Source of the DNA: Gonocerus acuteangulatus
Taxonomy: Eukaryota > Arthropoda > Insecta > Hemiptera > Coreidae
DNA: 64,000 nucleotides
NCBI GenBank assembly: GCA_946811695.1
Contig: OX328126.1
Location: 80,122,214-80,186,213 of the forward strand
Reading direction: 5' to 3'
The notes under the pieces are model-generated. The model saw only the letters and a program-made list of their open reading frames with translations. It had not been told where the DNA came from and made no database searches. A program made the translations under genes and the position numbers. The first letter of the stretch is position 1. Each line of letters begins with the position of its first letter. Positions 32,901 through 45,064 of this stretch are shown piece after piece.

Positions 32901-35900
32901 CTCTATTTTATCACTCGGAGGAACAGGAATCTGAAAAGTAAATAAAAAGAAAATATATTCATCAAGAAAATGTAGATGAGGCTTGGGTGAAACATTAATC
33001 CTCGACACAAAATTAAAAATTACACATAAATTCCAATTTATATATTTGTGAAGGCTAAGATAAAAGGACTTAGTTACTATTTCCTCTTACGGAAAACATT
33101 TTTCTGGCCAAAAAGAAGAAAGTTATTTTAAAACATTTAACAGAGAAAGGAAAATATTTTCCTTCTATTCTCACATTTGTAGAGCCGCCACATGGGGGGG
33201 GAGACTGCCGGGTACTGTTGTCCCGGGCCCGGGTGCCGTGGGGGCCTCGCTAATTGAAAAAAAATGTATAGGTTATGAGCTTGTAAAAAGAATGGGGTTT
33301 AGAAATATAGACGGGCATAGCCTATATTTATTGGAATCTATATTTTTTTAATGTACATAAACGACAAAACAAGTGCAGTCCCAGAATAGTATATTTCATT
33401 AGGAGTCATAATAAAACTACAAGTACCAAAAGTGACCTTTGCTGCACCAACTGTCGGCTTCTATTCTCATTTCGCTCAAAACTCAAGATGAAAATAATTT
33501 TAACCCTTAATTAGTGGCGTCGGGTCATATTGACCCGAATTTATTTGTTTATTCGACCTTTGCCCTTTGAAATCTTTGTATTTCAATGCATATTATTGTT
33601 TATTATTATTTATTTAAATTACTTTACCCCCCAAAAAAAACAATTTAAAGTTTGTTTCACTGGGGCCCCGACACCATTAGTTATGGAAGAAAAAGCACGC
33701 CACTAATTAAGGGTTAAAATGTCCAAAGTACTAGAATTTTCAGTCTGGCTCTGAAAAGTGCAGGCCTGTGATCTGGTCCTGGGCCCGGCTCTGAGATGTG
33801 GCGGCCCTGCACATTTGATTAACCACTGGTGTGTATAAAGAGTCTGACAGACACGAGGAAAATTTCAATAAAGTATGTTGGCAGCAATGATATAAATTCT
33901 AGATGCTCACTGCTGCCAACATACTACACTGAAATTTCCCTCGTGTCTGTCAGACACTTTATACACACCAGTGGTTAAGTAATAATAATTTATGTAATTA
34001 TTCTGACAAGAATAAATCTAGATAATGACATTAATGAATACAAAATCATTCTTATTACCGTAGATAGATCAACAGGCAGACCAGAACGAGATGCTTCAAT
34101 TAAAGAATCAAATCCCTTAGCCTGACGCAAGCAGTCCTTGGCCTTAACAATGTCACCACTCTTCTTTGCTAAAATTGCTGCTTCTTTCCATTCCTTCTGT
34201 CTTTTCAGCAATATCGCAAGTTGCTTTTCTTGTCGAGTTGTCCGGCCTAAAATCAAAACATTTTAATTAGTGTATGAAACGACTGTAAAGCACACAAGCA
34301 TATAAAAAAAGTTCAACTGACAACCAGAAAGAACAAGAGGAAATTGACAGTATCCTAAGCGGAAATGACTCCCGCTCTTCTCATTCTTCGCAATTGAAAA
34401 AAACAAACAATTAAAAAGTGAGGTTACAGAGACAAAACCCGTTCAAAAGAATAAAATTAACAGTTTCAAAGATTTAGGCACTTATTTCACTGATGGACAT
34501 CGCTCCATTGAAAATTACTTCAGAAACTTTTTTGTAGAGAATTTAGTAAGCTTTTGAATGGGTTCATTCCAGTTACCACAATTTCCCAACCATTTTCAAG
34601 ATATTAAGGAAAATATACCAAGATCCGAATAATTTTCATGACTGTTAATAAAACATTTTTTTCTAATCCTTCCTTAACTCCAAAGGTTACCAAAATTAAA
34701 ACATGTTTGTTTGGATGAATTTCAAACACGTAGAAAATATTTCAACGGAATCCCACAATTCAAGTACCCAAACTGACAATGAGTCACAATAACTTCCATA
34801 AGTTTTTCTTCTCCTCATAGTCCTGATTAAGACTTGGAATTCAAGCCAAAATATTTGCATTAATAAAAACTCATTTTTATTTTAAAATGTAGTTTTATTA
34901 ACTATCATGACCAAACTCCGACTATTTCTACAATGATATGTATTTACATTTTAGCCTATTTTATGAGAGATGAATCATACCAGATACTTTAGGAGCAGGA
35001 GGAGAAACTGATGAAGCTGAAGGTGTTGGCGATGGCGGAGGTTTTTCACCGATCGGAGGCTGCTTTGGTGAAACGGGGGATGGAGGAGGCTGGGTTCTTG
35101 CATTTGTTTCGGCTTCAGTATCTTTTCCTCCTTCAGGTACGTCTTTCTTCTTGACAGGGATTGGAGGAAATCCTGGTAGAAAAAGTTATTATTACTCTTT
35201 ATTAAAATTCAACAAGGATTTAGAATAAATATCCTATGAATAAGGGCCTCCCAGGGCTGCTGCATCTGTAACTGGACTACTGCAGAACATGACGGAGCCA
35301 CCTAGTGGAGGCTTTAAGGAGGTGGCCCAAACTTATTAAGGGGGTTGTTGTACCAAAAATTATGATAATGATGATGATCCTATGAATTATAATGATTTTT
35401 CAATCACTTTGTTATGTTATTTTTAGTTTTTTTATTAAACCAAATTAAATTTCAATTGATAAAGGAGAATCAATGAAGATTTGAAAAAAGTGAAAAACTC
35501 CTCCAGAAAATGCTAAAACCTAGCAACCTGCTGTAAAAGTAAAGTAAAAGACACGAGATAAGTAATCTTGAGTTTAGTTGGCGAGTGCGTGTGTGAACAG
35601 CCATCTCCTCTATACATCCCGATCCAGTGTAACAGTGAGACAGCAGGCAACAGCAAGTGAGCTACAGAGACTTTGAAACTACAAGTACCCATCTTCTATC
35701 TTTTTATATGTTTACAGGCTCAGCGAGATCGTAGCAGACAGGTATTTGAAGGGATTGACCATCTTATGAGGTTACAGTTACCTTGTCGCTACGTCATCCC
35801 CCTTCTGGACTCCATTTTCCATGGCAATTTTCAATTTATTTATTATTATCGGGGTGGGTTTACTCCATTTCTGGGGGATTCAATTTACTTTGGGGGATTT

Positions 35901-38900
35901 TTAAACAACCGAAAGAAATAATTATGTATGTACGAATACATACATATGCTGGATATTTAAGAAGTATTGAATGGTCCTCACTCCATCCAGTTGTACAGCA
36001 TGCTGTACCTAGACTGGATTTGGTCACCAGGTAATACACTCGCATGACTGCACTATGCATGTGTCCAATGTATATCATGCGTTTCTGTGCATTTCTTGGC
36101 CACATTCTGACAGCAGCGGAAGAAGGACCACTCTCCTCCAAGCTCCAGTCAGTGCTTGATTGTATACTTAATCTTAAGTATCCTTAATCTTAAGGGCTAA
36201 TATGGCATTGGAGCATCGCTCGCACTGCTTCCGATGTCAAGGTCTGAAAATGATTCCCTATGGAGCAGACCTCACTTCAGGTTCATGCATGCCTAGAATG
36301 GGCTTTCATTTCACCACTTTGTGTGGGTATTGCATTTTATACCTACTGCCAGGAAGAGCACCCAGGGAAGGTGATCCTGGGGTGTGTACTGTCGATGACC
36401 TTGTGTCACTACAAGTGTTAAGTGAACTGTGTGTGTGGTGTACTGTTCCTCGGGAAGGGAGGGTCTTAAAGTGCCAAACAACTGAGCACATCAGTCGCTC
36501 CCTGGCTCAAAAATTATTATTATTATTTTATTGTTATGTTTACAGAGAAAATTATATGTCTTTTTTTTATTTGTGAAGAAGCCTATTTATTGGTTAAGAA
36601 CTTCTACTATTACCCGTCTACATTACAAGACATAAATAGCAGCCATTTTTGATGATGTATTACCTGGAGGTGTCGGCAGTTCATCGACTGGGATATCTTT
36701 CCCCACCTTGTGCATACGGATAGCGTCTTGGTACTGCTTGGCGATCCTCCCCATTCTCCGAGCTTTGCTGGCGTTACCTTCAGTTTTAGCAGTCTCTTCT
36801 TGCTTTTGGAATACTGCAAGTCTCTGCTCGAGTGCATCAAGAACGCTGAGAGTTTCACCTGGACCAGGATCTGAAAGCCCATCTGTAAGGAAGTAGCCCT
36901 TACATCAATATACTTGTCAAGCAATTAAAAAGTATACACTTAAAAAGTCCCAAGTATGTAAATAATTAAATTTTCTAATTCCATCCACAATTCATGCTCA
37001 GATAGAAATAAATAATAAATTTAATATGTAATTGAAGGTGAGGGTGAGGAAGGATCAATGAATTCTTGAAGAAACTAGCAGGAGTTGCTCCCCAAAATAG
37101 TTAAAAACATTAGGTTATAATTACAACATTTCGAACCTGTTTAGGTACATCTCCAGGCATGTACAATCTAAAATAAAACTAAGAATAAGGAGAAAACTTA
37201 GCCTATGTCACTATACCCACTATACCAATACAAATACAATATATAAGGTATATAATAATAATAATACAATATATAAGGTATATAATAATAATAATAATAC
37301 AATATATAAGGTACCTTAAATTAAGTCATGTTAAGGTCTATTGTAAGGTTAATAATTATGAAATTTTAGAATTATGGATTCGACATTATGATTAACCTTA
37401 TAATTGACCTTTAGAAGTTTTCTCTTTATTCTTGGTTTTATTTTACATTTTAGATGCCAGAAGATGAACCTATTTAGATTCGAAACATCGCAATTATAAC
37501 TTGATATTTTAAATTTTAATATATATACATATTGTTTTTTTTTTAGTCTTGCTGTTATCTGCTTTAAGTTTATTGAAGTTATTTAAGTTTTTCATTTTTG
37601 ATTTTCTGTAAAAACTCTACTAATTTTTCTGCAAACTTAAGAGGTGATTTCGAATGTAGTGGAATACTTGGTAAATAAATAAATCGTAAGTAGTGAAAAT
37701 AAACTGTATGAAGAGTGTATTACCTTCCTGTGGAGGAGGTTGTTCTACCGAAGGTGGTGGAGGCGGGGCAGGTCTTGATGCTTGAGGAGGGATAGCTGCT
37801 GGTAGAGGGCTCGGTGGAGGAGGCATAGAGCTTAAGTCAACCTTCTCGCCAGTTTCTACGCTCGATATTACATTTTCAAATTGCTAAAACAAGGCTTAAA
37901 TCTTAGGAGTGTTTATGTAAAATTAATACTAGTGAATAAAATATAAAAATAATTTAAGACAAAAAACATGTATTTATTATTATTTCATTACTGCATCTAC
38001 AGAAGATATGTTAACTGATTAATGTACGTTGGCAGACCATTTGTTAACATTTCCCTCTTATTTTATGAGGAGTTGCACTTTAATATGATTACATACACAA
38101 TGTTTAAAAACTTGACAAAATGTAGGTGTCAGAATAACCAAGTTATTAAGCCGAGCCAAGTTATATTAAGCCAAGTTTTGCTCATTAGAAGACCTGAACT
38201 TGAAACTTGTGTTGTCAAGGGAGAGTTGGAGTCAGGATCCCAACCGTCCTTGGGCCCACCCAGCATTTAATGGGTACCTAAAAGGAAAAAAATCAGACAT
38301 CCGGAGCATAGTACTGACTACACTGTCTCCCTAGAGAGCTGTTTGGCTACAAACCAGTTTCCTCTACTGTATCTGGTCCTCGGGCTTTTTATGGGACTGT
38401 TTAGTTTTTATAAGAAAAATATTTAAAATTTTCTATCTATAAAACGAGATATTTACCCATTCAAATAGATCATTGGAATAAAAAAAGAACGAGGAAAACT
38501 TTCCTGAAAAAAGACTTGCAAAAAACAGGACAGAAAATCAAAATATTTCAGTTTTGCAATTTTTGATCACAGATTGTAGTTAATTTTTGGAACGATGCTG
38601 AAAATTAGAATGAAATTAGATGGAATTTAAAGGTCATTGAAAATATTAACTTAGTTTTTACCTGTCCTATTTAGAAGGGAGATATTTCAAATCTTCTAAA
38701 AAATAATAATGGTTTTCTAAAAATAAAATGAAATCTTAATTTACCCTAAAAGTTTAAGGGGGTAAAATGCAAAAAGTTGTTTTCTTTTAAGACAAATGAA
38801 TTGCTTTGAAGTATTGCTGTTCCAATTGCCAACACTTTCAATAGCACGAATATAATGGACCAAATCAGGCCTACCGTACTGCAGTAGTGTAGTATCAGAT

Positions 38901-41900
38901 AAGAAATAATGACTAATTGTAAAAGAAAAATAGATAAATACCTTGATTACTCGAACATGAGCCTTAGCTGTCTCCAAATCACCGGCCTTCTTTGCAGCAA
39001 CAGCTGCTTTCTTGTATTCGTCTCTCCGCTCCCTCAGTGCTCTGAGAACCTGCTCCTTCTCTTCCTCCTTCCGAGCTGCTTCAATCTTCTCTTTTTCATC
39101 AGTAGCAATACTAGATTCAGTACTCTCAAGCGCCTCATCTGCTGGTTCACTTCTTTCCACTTTCACTTCTAAAATCATGATTATTCATATACTAATTATT
39201 AAGCGGTGCTAATGACCATAGCAGTAGATGCACCGTAAAAAAAAATAATAAAAAAAAAACTAATTATTAAGATAAGCATGTTAAATAAGACTAGTCGACC
39301 GGTGCGAAGCATTCATACTGTATCCTCCTCAAACAATATGGTTCCCGTGATACAACATATTGTTCTCGTCGTCTTTTGGGAATAGCCGAGCAGAACATTA
39401 CATATGTTTTAGGCAGCTTATGTATCTGTCGCCTTGATGTGATGTTAAGATGTAATTGTTGTAAGTAAGGTGTTGGTGCCAGGTTTGTTCACTGTAGAAA
39501 GCAGAGACGAAGTAAGTTGGTCGCCATGGACTATAAATAAATCAGCAGATTGAATACCTTATATCAATATTTTAAGTCTAAATTAAATGCGGAATGTGCT
39601 AATAGATGCATATAATAGAAATTGGCTTCATTTCAATATTCTTAATAGAGGATCGATAAGTGTATGTCTGGATTTCCAAAAAAAAAAGTAAATTATAATT
39701 TTTCAAAAAACAACTGAAATGTACGTATTTTGTATATTTTTCCGAGAAAATTTTAAAATTATGCCTTTTTTATGAAAATTGATGAAGTATTAAGGAAGTT
39801 ATGGCTTACCGTAAAAAACAAAAGCCCTTGAGAAATAATATATAAGATTACCTGGTAAGTTGGCAGGGGGTTTGCTTTGAGGTACAGCAACGGGCAGAGG
39901 TATGTCTTCTTCATCGATTATCCCACCTCTCTCAGCTTTCTTTATCAACTCATCCAATGTTTTCAAACCTCGAGCAAGCCTACAAAATTAACAAATATCA
40001 CAACGTCGATCACACAGATGATTGTGTCTCTCTTAGGATCAGGGAAGGCTTTGGGTGGTCTAGCAAGGGAGGTAGTGTTTAATGTTTATCAATACTTAGA
40101 AGACTGAAAACCAATTTAACTGGAGTGAGAAGTTAACCGTGATAAGTTTATAAAAGAGGGAATTTTTCCCGGCATGAACTATAACCTTAATAGCACGTGC
40201 CTAGGAATAATTCGCAGGTCCTCCAGCTCCTGAGATATCTATACTTTGTACAGGTTAGAAACAAATAATAATATTAACTTTTAAAAAGAATAAAAGAAAA
40301 AAAGAGTTACCTCCGTGCCTTAGCTGTGTCTCCTGATGATTTAGCACTAGCTTCAGCCGTTTTGTACATGCTGATCCGCTCTCTGAGTACAATGATGACT
40401 CCTCCAGCTGGAAGAGAAGGAGTCTGCACAGCGGGCGCTGAAGCAGTCACTCTTTCTCCTGTGAATTCCTCAAGTTCAGCCTATGAAGTAAGGAACATAA
40501 GGAAAATATAAAGACACGTTCTCTCTTCTTTTCGAATGGCTTAAAGAAAAGAGAGTTTCGATTGGCAACTTTTTATTGTTTCTATTCAAGCATGACAATA
40601 TTCAACTGCCATAATAGAAAACTCACTTTTTTAAAAATACGGCCTTACAGCAAATAATGTCTTTAGTGCGACACAGATGTTTTCTTTCCTTCCAAAAGTA
40701 CCCCTTTTAGAAGGCAGTTTATTTTACATGTACCATACATACAGTATATCACATGTATGTTTTTGTTTTCTTGGTTATTTGTTTTTTTCTTTTCTTTTAA
40801 GTATATTTAGTTACATAGTATTAACTTTAAATTACATCAATCATTACAAAGGTTAGTAAACAAGTATTGCCCTCCACATTCAGTAAGGACGGCTTAACGT
40901 GAATACAAATTCAATTTATTCATAAGATGCTTAGGGACTGGATGTACATAAACGTGTTCATGCAAATAAAAAAAGATTAATTGCATTTAGAGCCTTCTGC
41001 TCAAATTCAGGAACATAAATATGCTTTAGCTCTACCCGACAAACCTATGTAATGTACTGTATAAAATACAGTCTTCTTTTTCGTACATGGCCACCTCACC
41101 AGCGGACACTTTTTGTGACACCTTTCTGTAACATTTTTTTTTTTTTCAGTTTAGTCATCTAGTTTTTTTTCAGGTTAGTCGTTTATGCTAATAAATATAT
41201 ATACAATGAAACCTCTTTATAGCTGACACCATTGGGTCCATAAAAAATGTCCATTATTGGGAGGTTAATGAAATCCACCTTTTAAAAAGCAGTGCACAAC
41301 AGTTTCTTATTTCTTTTACAGCAGTCATTATCCACAATACCGCGTCCAGTACATTAGTAACATAATCACTTGAGTCCATATTCGTAATGGCATCCCGAAG
41401 AAATCGTTTTCTGTAATGTGCTTTGAAATTTTTAATAAATGCAGAGATCGAGGGGCTGGCAGCAAAATTTCATATTCTGTGGAAAAAAAACTGAATTTTC
41501 ACATTTATTAGATGCATCTGTGGGTGGCATGCCTTGTTGACCATAAACAAAATTACACGCCGTTTTCGATGTCGCATTCTCTGATCGAAAGTTTTAGGCC
41601 ATTCACTCATTATAGGCATTGTCGTCCATGCTTTTTTGTTAGCTTGGCAAGGTATTCTTGAAGTATTGACGTTAATGTTCTTAAAAAAACGTGGTTTTAA
41701 TGATTTACTGCTTATTAACGGCAGTTCAAAATCCCCTTCGATATTTACGCACAACATAACAGTTAAACGATCTTTGCTTTGTTTGTCTTCTGTGCACGTT
41801 TTCCCTTTTAGAATCATTATCTTGTTTGCCAGGCCCGAAAAAATAAAGCCGTTTCATCAAAATTAAATATATTTTTATCCTCATAGTCGTGGCAAATGTA

Positions 41901-43751
41901 AACCTATTTGTTTTTCCAATCTTGAACTAAATCAACCGATGCACTTTCACCACATATCGCTCTAAAAACTTCGCGCACAGGTCTCTAACACAAAGCTTTA
42001 AACGATCATACACTTTTAAAACTTTCACTTTATTTTTTAACACAGCTTTGCCTACTTCCCGAGAGATACTGCCTTATCCTATCTCTTATCTACTACATCC
42101 TCTAATACTTAACAACTTATCTCATTCTCAGCTTTAATACTTCTCTTTTAAATAAAAACTTATAAAATGGATAACGATTTTCAATGCAAAGCAGGCCCTT
42201 CACTTGACGATGTTTTCAAAATGTTAACACTGATTCACAAGGACATAAAAAAGAGCAACGAGGAGGCTAAAATATATAAAGAAGAACTAGAGAAAACCAA
42301 AGAACGAGTTCAGGCTCTAGAAACAGCTCAAAAAGATTTAGTAACGGAACTTCAAAATCTTCATAAAATAATCGAAAAACAGGACACTCAAAGACGAAGG
42401 AAAAACCTAATTTTGCACAATTTTCCTGAAAGCATGGATGAGACTCCAGTAAGCCTCGTTGATGGTTTTGTCCATCTCACCGAGGAAAAACTTCAAATAC
42501 CCCTACAAAAAATTGAACTGGATTGTGCCATAAGACTAGGGCGAAGGCTTGAAGGTAAAATTAGGCCAGTTCTTGTCCAATTTAATTCATCGTGGCGAAA
42601 ATATGAAATACTTCGTTCGAATAACCAAATTAAAAAGAATGGTTTAAGTTTTTCAGACGACCTGCCAAAAGAGATAAGATTCAAACGAAGAGAAATGATA
42701 CCATATCTGACGGAAGCCAGAAAGAACAATATTCATGCAGTGTTGAGAAGGGATAAACTCTTCATGAATGGTCAGCTCTACTCCCTTGAAGACCTGAAGA
42801 GGAATAAATATTCAATGGAAACCAGCGCAACAGCAAAGCCTAGCGAGGAGATGAAGGAAGCATCAGCAGCCGACGACACGAGTAGTCTCATGAAGAAGGC
42901 CTATGAGGAGATGAAGGAAGCTTCAGCAGCCGACGATACGAGTAGACCCATGAAGAAGACCTATGAGGAAATGGAGAAGAATGTAGCGGAACGGACTTCA
43001 GCTAAACTGGAAACGTTTGCATTTAGACGTCGCGCTACTTCTGGAAAGAGTCCACGCAGGAAGATGTTGATCCTATAACCGAAGCATGATCTACTGCCTC
43101 AAAAGAAAACGACTTAGCGAGAAATAGGAACACATGACGTTTCGTGGAATTTGAAGGATTTTAGAATTTTGTTAGCGACAATTTAACCATTACATTTTAT
43201 GAAACTAGAGATATATAATCCTCAAATATCAAAGAGAACTCAAAAGTATTTAAATGAACTCTTGACCAACAATACAAATTGCTCTTTGAAGTAGTACTCA
43301 GGAAATTTGAGACTTAATCTCTGCACCTTGAAACTGGAAGACATAAAAGAACATTATGACACTACTTACCCACCATAACCATTAATAAATGTAGTAGCCT
43401 ATTCAACCTCATCACTCAATGTGAAAAGTGAAGTTTTTATTTTTGTTATTATAATTATTATTTAAATTTTAACGTCAAGTTTATGATTATTCGAAGCGGA
43501 AAGAATTCAAATATGTATGTATTTTTTTTCAATATCTATTTGTGCTAGAGAAAATTTTCCCTTTATTATTTTACTTTCAATAGTAATATTATTTTATTCT
43601 ATATAGTTTTTTTTCCTCTGTTGAATAGGTATTTGTTGATTTTTCTTCTTATTATTATTTTTTTTAATTACTGTTTATACACCACTAAGGCTTATACATA
43701 ATTTAAACAGACTCCCTGTAAATTGTAATTGTAATTTACAAAATACAGTAA

Positions 43752-43784
<33 letters not shown>

Positions 43785-44192
43785 TTTTAGAGTTACTCGC
43801 GTTCTTTTTGGAGTTCATGACTAGATACCAACTGAATGAAACCTGCTGAAAAGTGGTGTTACAAAACAAGATGTGGTTCCTAGAACAGTAGGGTAAGGTT
43901 TACTCTTGACATTTCCTATGAATTTTACTAGCAATGCTGCCAGGGAGTGCTTTTTTCTTGAGATTCTGAGAATTAAATTAAATATTATACCCTGCTGTCC
44001 ACTATTGAGAGTTGAAATCAGCTGTATGGGACGGATTTTAGGTGTCCGTTGACCTTAAGTAGAGGGTCCGCTATTGAGGGGTGCTAATGCATTGATTTAA
44101 AGGGGTTTTCGCCGGGACCATGGATATTCTGTCCGTTCATAGAGGTGTCGGCTATTTGGAGGTGACCGTTACAGGAGGTTTCACTGTATATG

Positions 44193-44249
<57 letters not shown>

Positions 44250-45004
44250 GGGTTGACACGTTAAAACTTGGGCACAGACTAGAGATTTTATGCTCTAGTG
44301 TCATCGATCGAGGATTGGATTCTTCTGTGCCTCGCAATCTTTAATAAATTGAATGGGTACCAGCAAAGGGAAAAATCAGGCAGCCGGAGCATAGTACTAC
44401 CACACTATCTCCCTAGAGTGCCGTATGGCCGAGAATCAGATACCTCAAGAGTACCTGCCCCTCTGGGCTCTTGTGGCCTGTTACTAAAATAGAAACTCCT
44501 AAACACAATAAAAACAAACGAAGGCATTCCAGCTAATCCAGACAATTTCTATTTTTTCATTCACCAAAATATAGAATAAAACTCCATAATAAAAAAAATA
44601 GAATATAAACTAAGCTTAATTAATTAATTTATCAGAAGGAGGACAATTAATTAATGAATTCATCGGAAGGATTTATCAAATATTTTGTAATTTATTATAT
44701 AAGACTTATGCAGGTGACAGAGGGAATAATATTTCACATTGCTATCGTTAATTATTCCCAAGATAGATGAGACTAAAATATGTTGAAGCCTCTGAATGGT
44801 CTAAATTAAAGATAAAATCTCACCAGAAGAGAAGGATCGTCTTCATCACCAGAAGATTCATCAGAAGGCTCGTCACGGAGGCTTTCAGCAATCATACGGT
44901 CAAGGTTCGTCCCAGGAGGTAGCTTAGCTAGAGGTGAAATTGAAGAACAAGAGAATAAACAGCAAGTTAATAAAACATTTTATGCTGTCAGATGTGCATA
45001 TATA

Positions 45005-45064
<60 letters not shown>

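Larger units (their letters stand above)
41204..44186 (-). mobile_element. Tigger (pogo) DNA transposon, decayed, host of a nested LINE
   Basis: The ends CAATGAAACCTCTTTATAGC and (complement of right end) CAGTGAAACCTCCTG are flanked by TA (41202-41203 and 44187-44188). Transposase remnants lie on the minus strand, split by a 1.74-kb LINE-like insertion. The element occupies most of lgd intron 3. Confidence 0.75.

Noticed and set aside
36202..36576. Plus-strand 124-codon open frame with several Cys residues
   Set aside because: It sits in a retroposon-like block with an ATT tail. The Cys spacing fits no zinc-finger pattern, and both strands are open.
44120..44344. Open frames through the (TA)n tract encoding Tyr-Ile repeats
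   Set aside because: They are simple-sequence artefacts, open on both strands.
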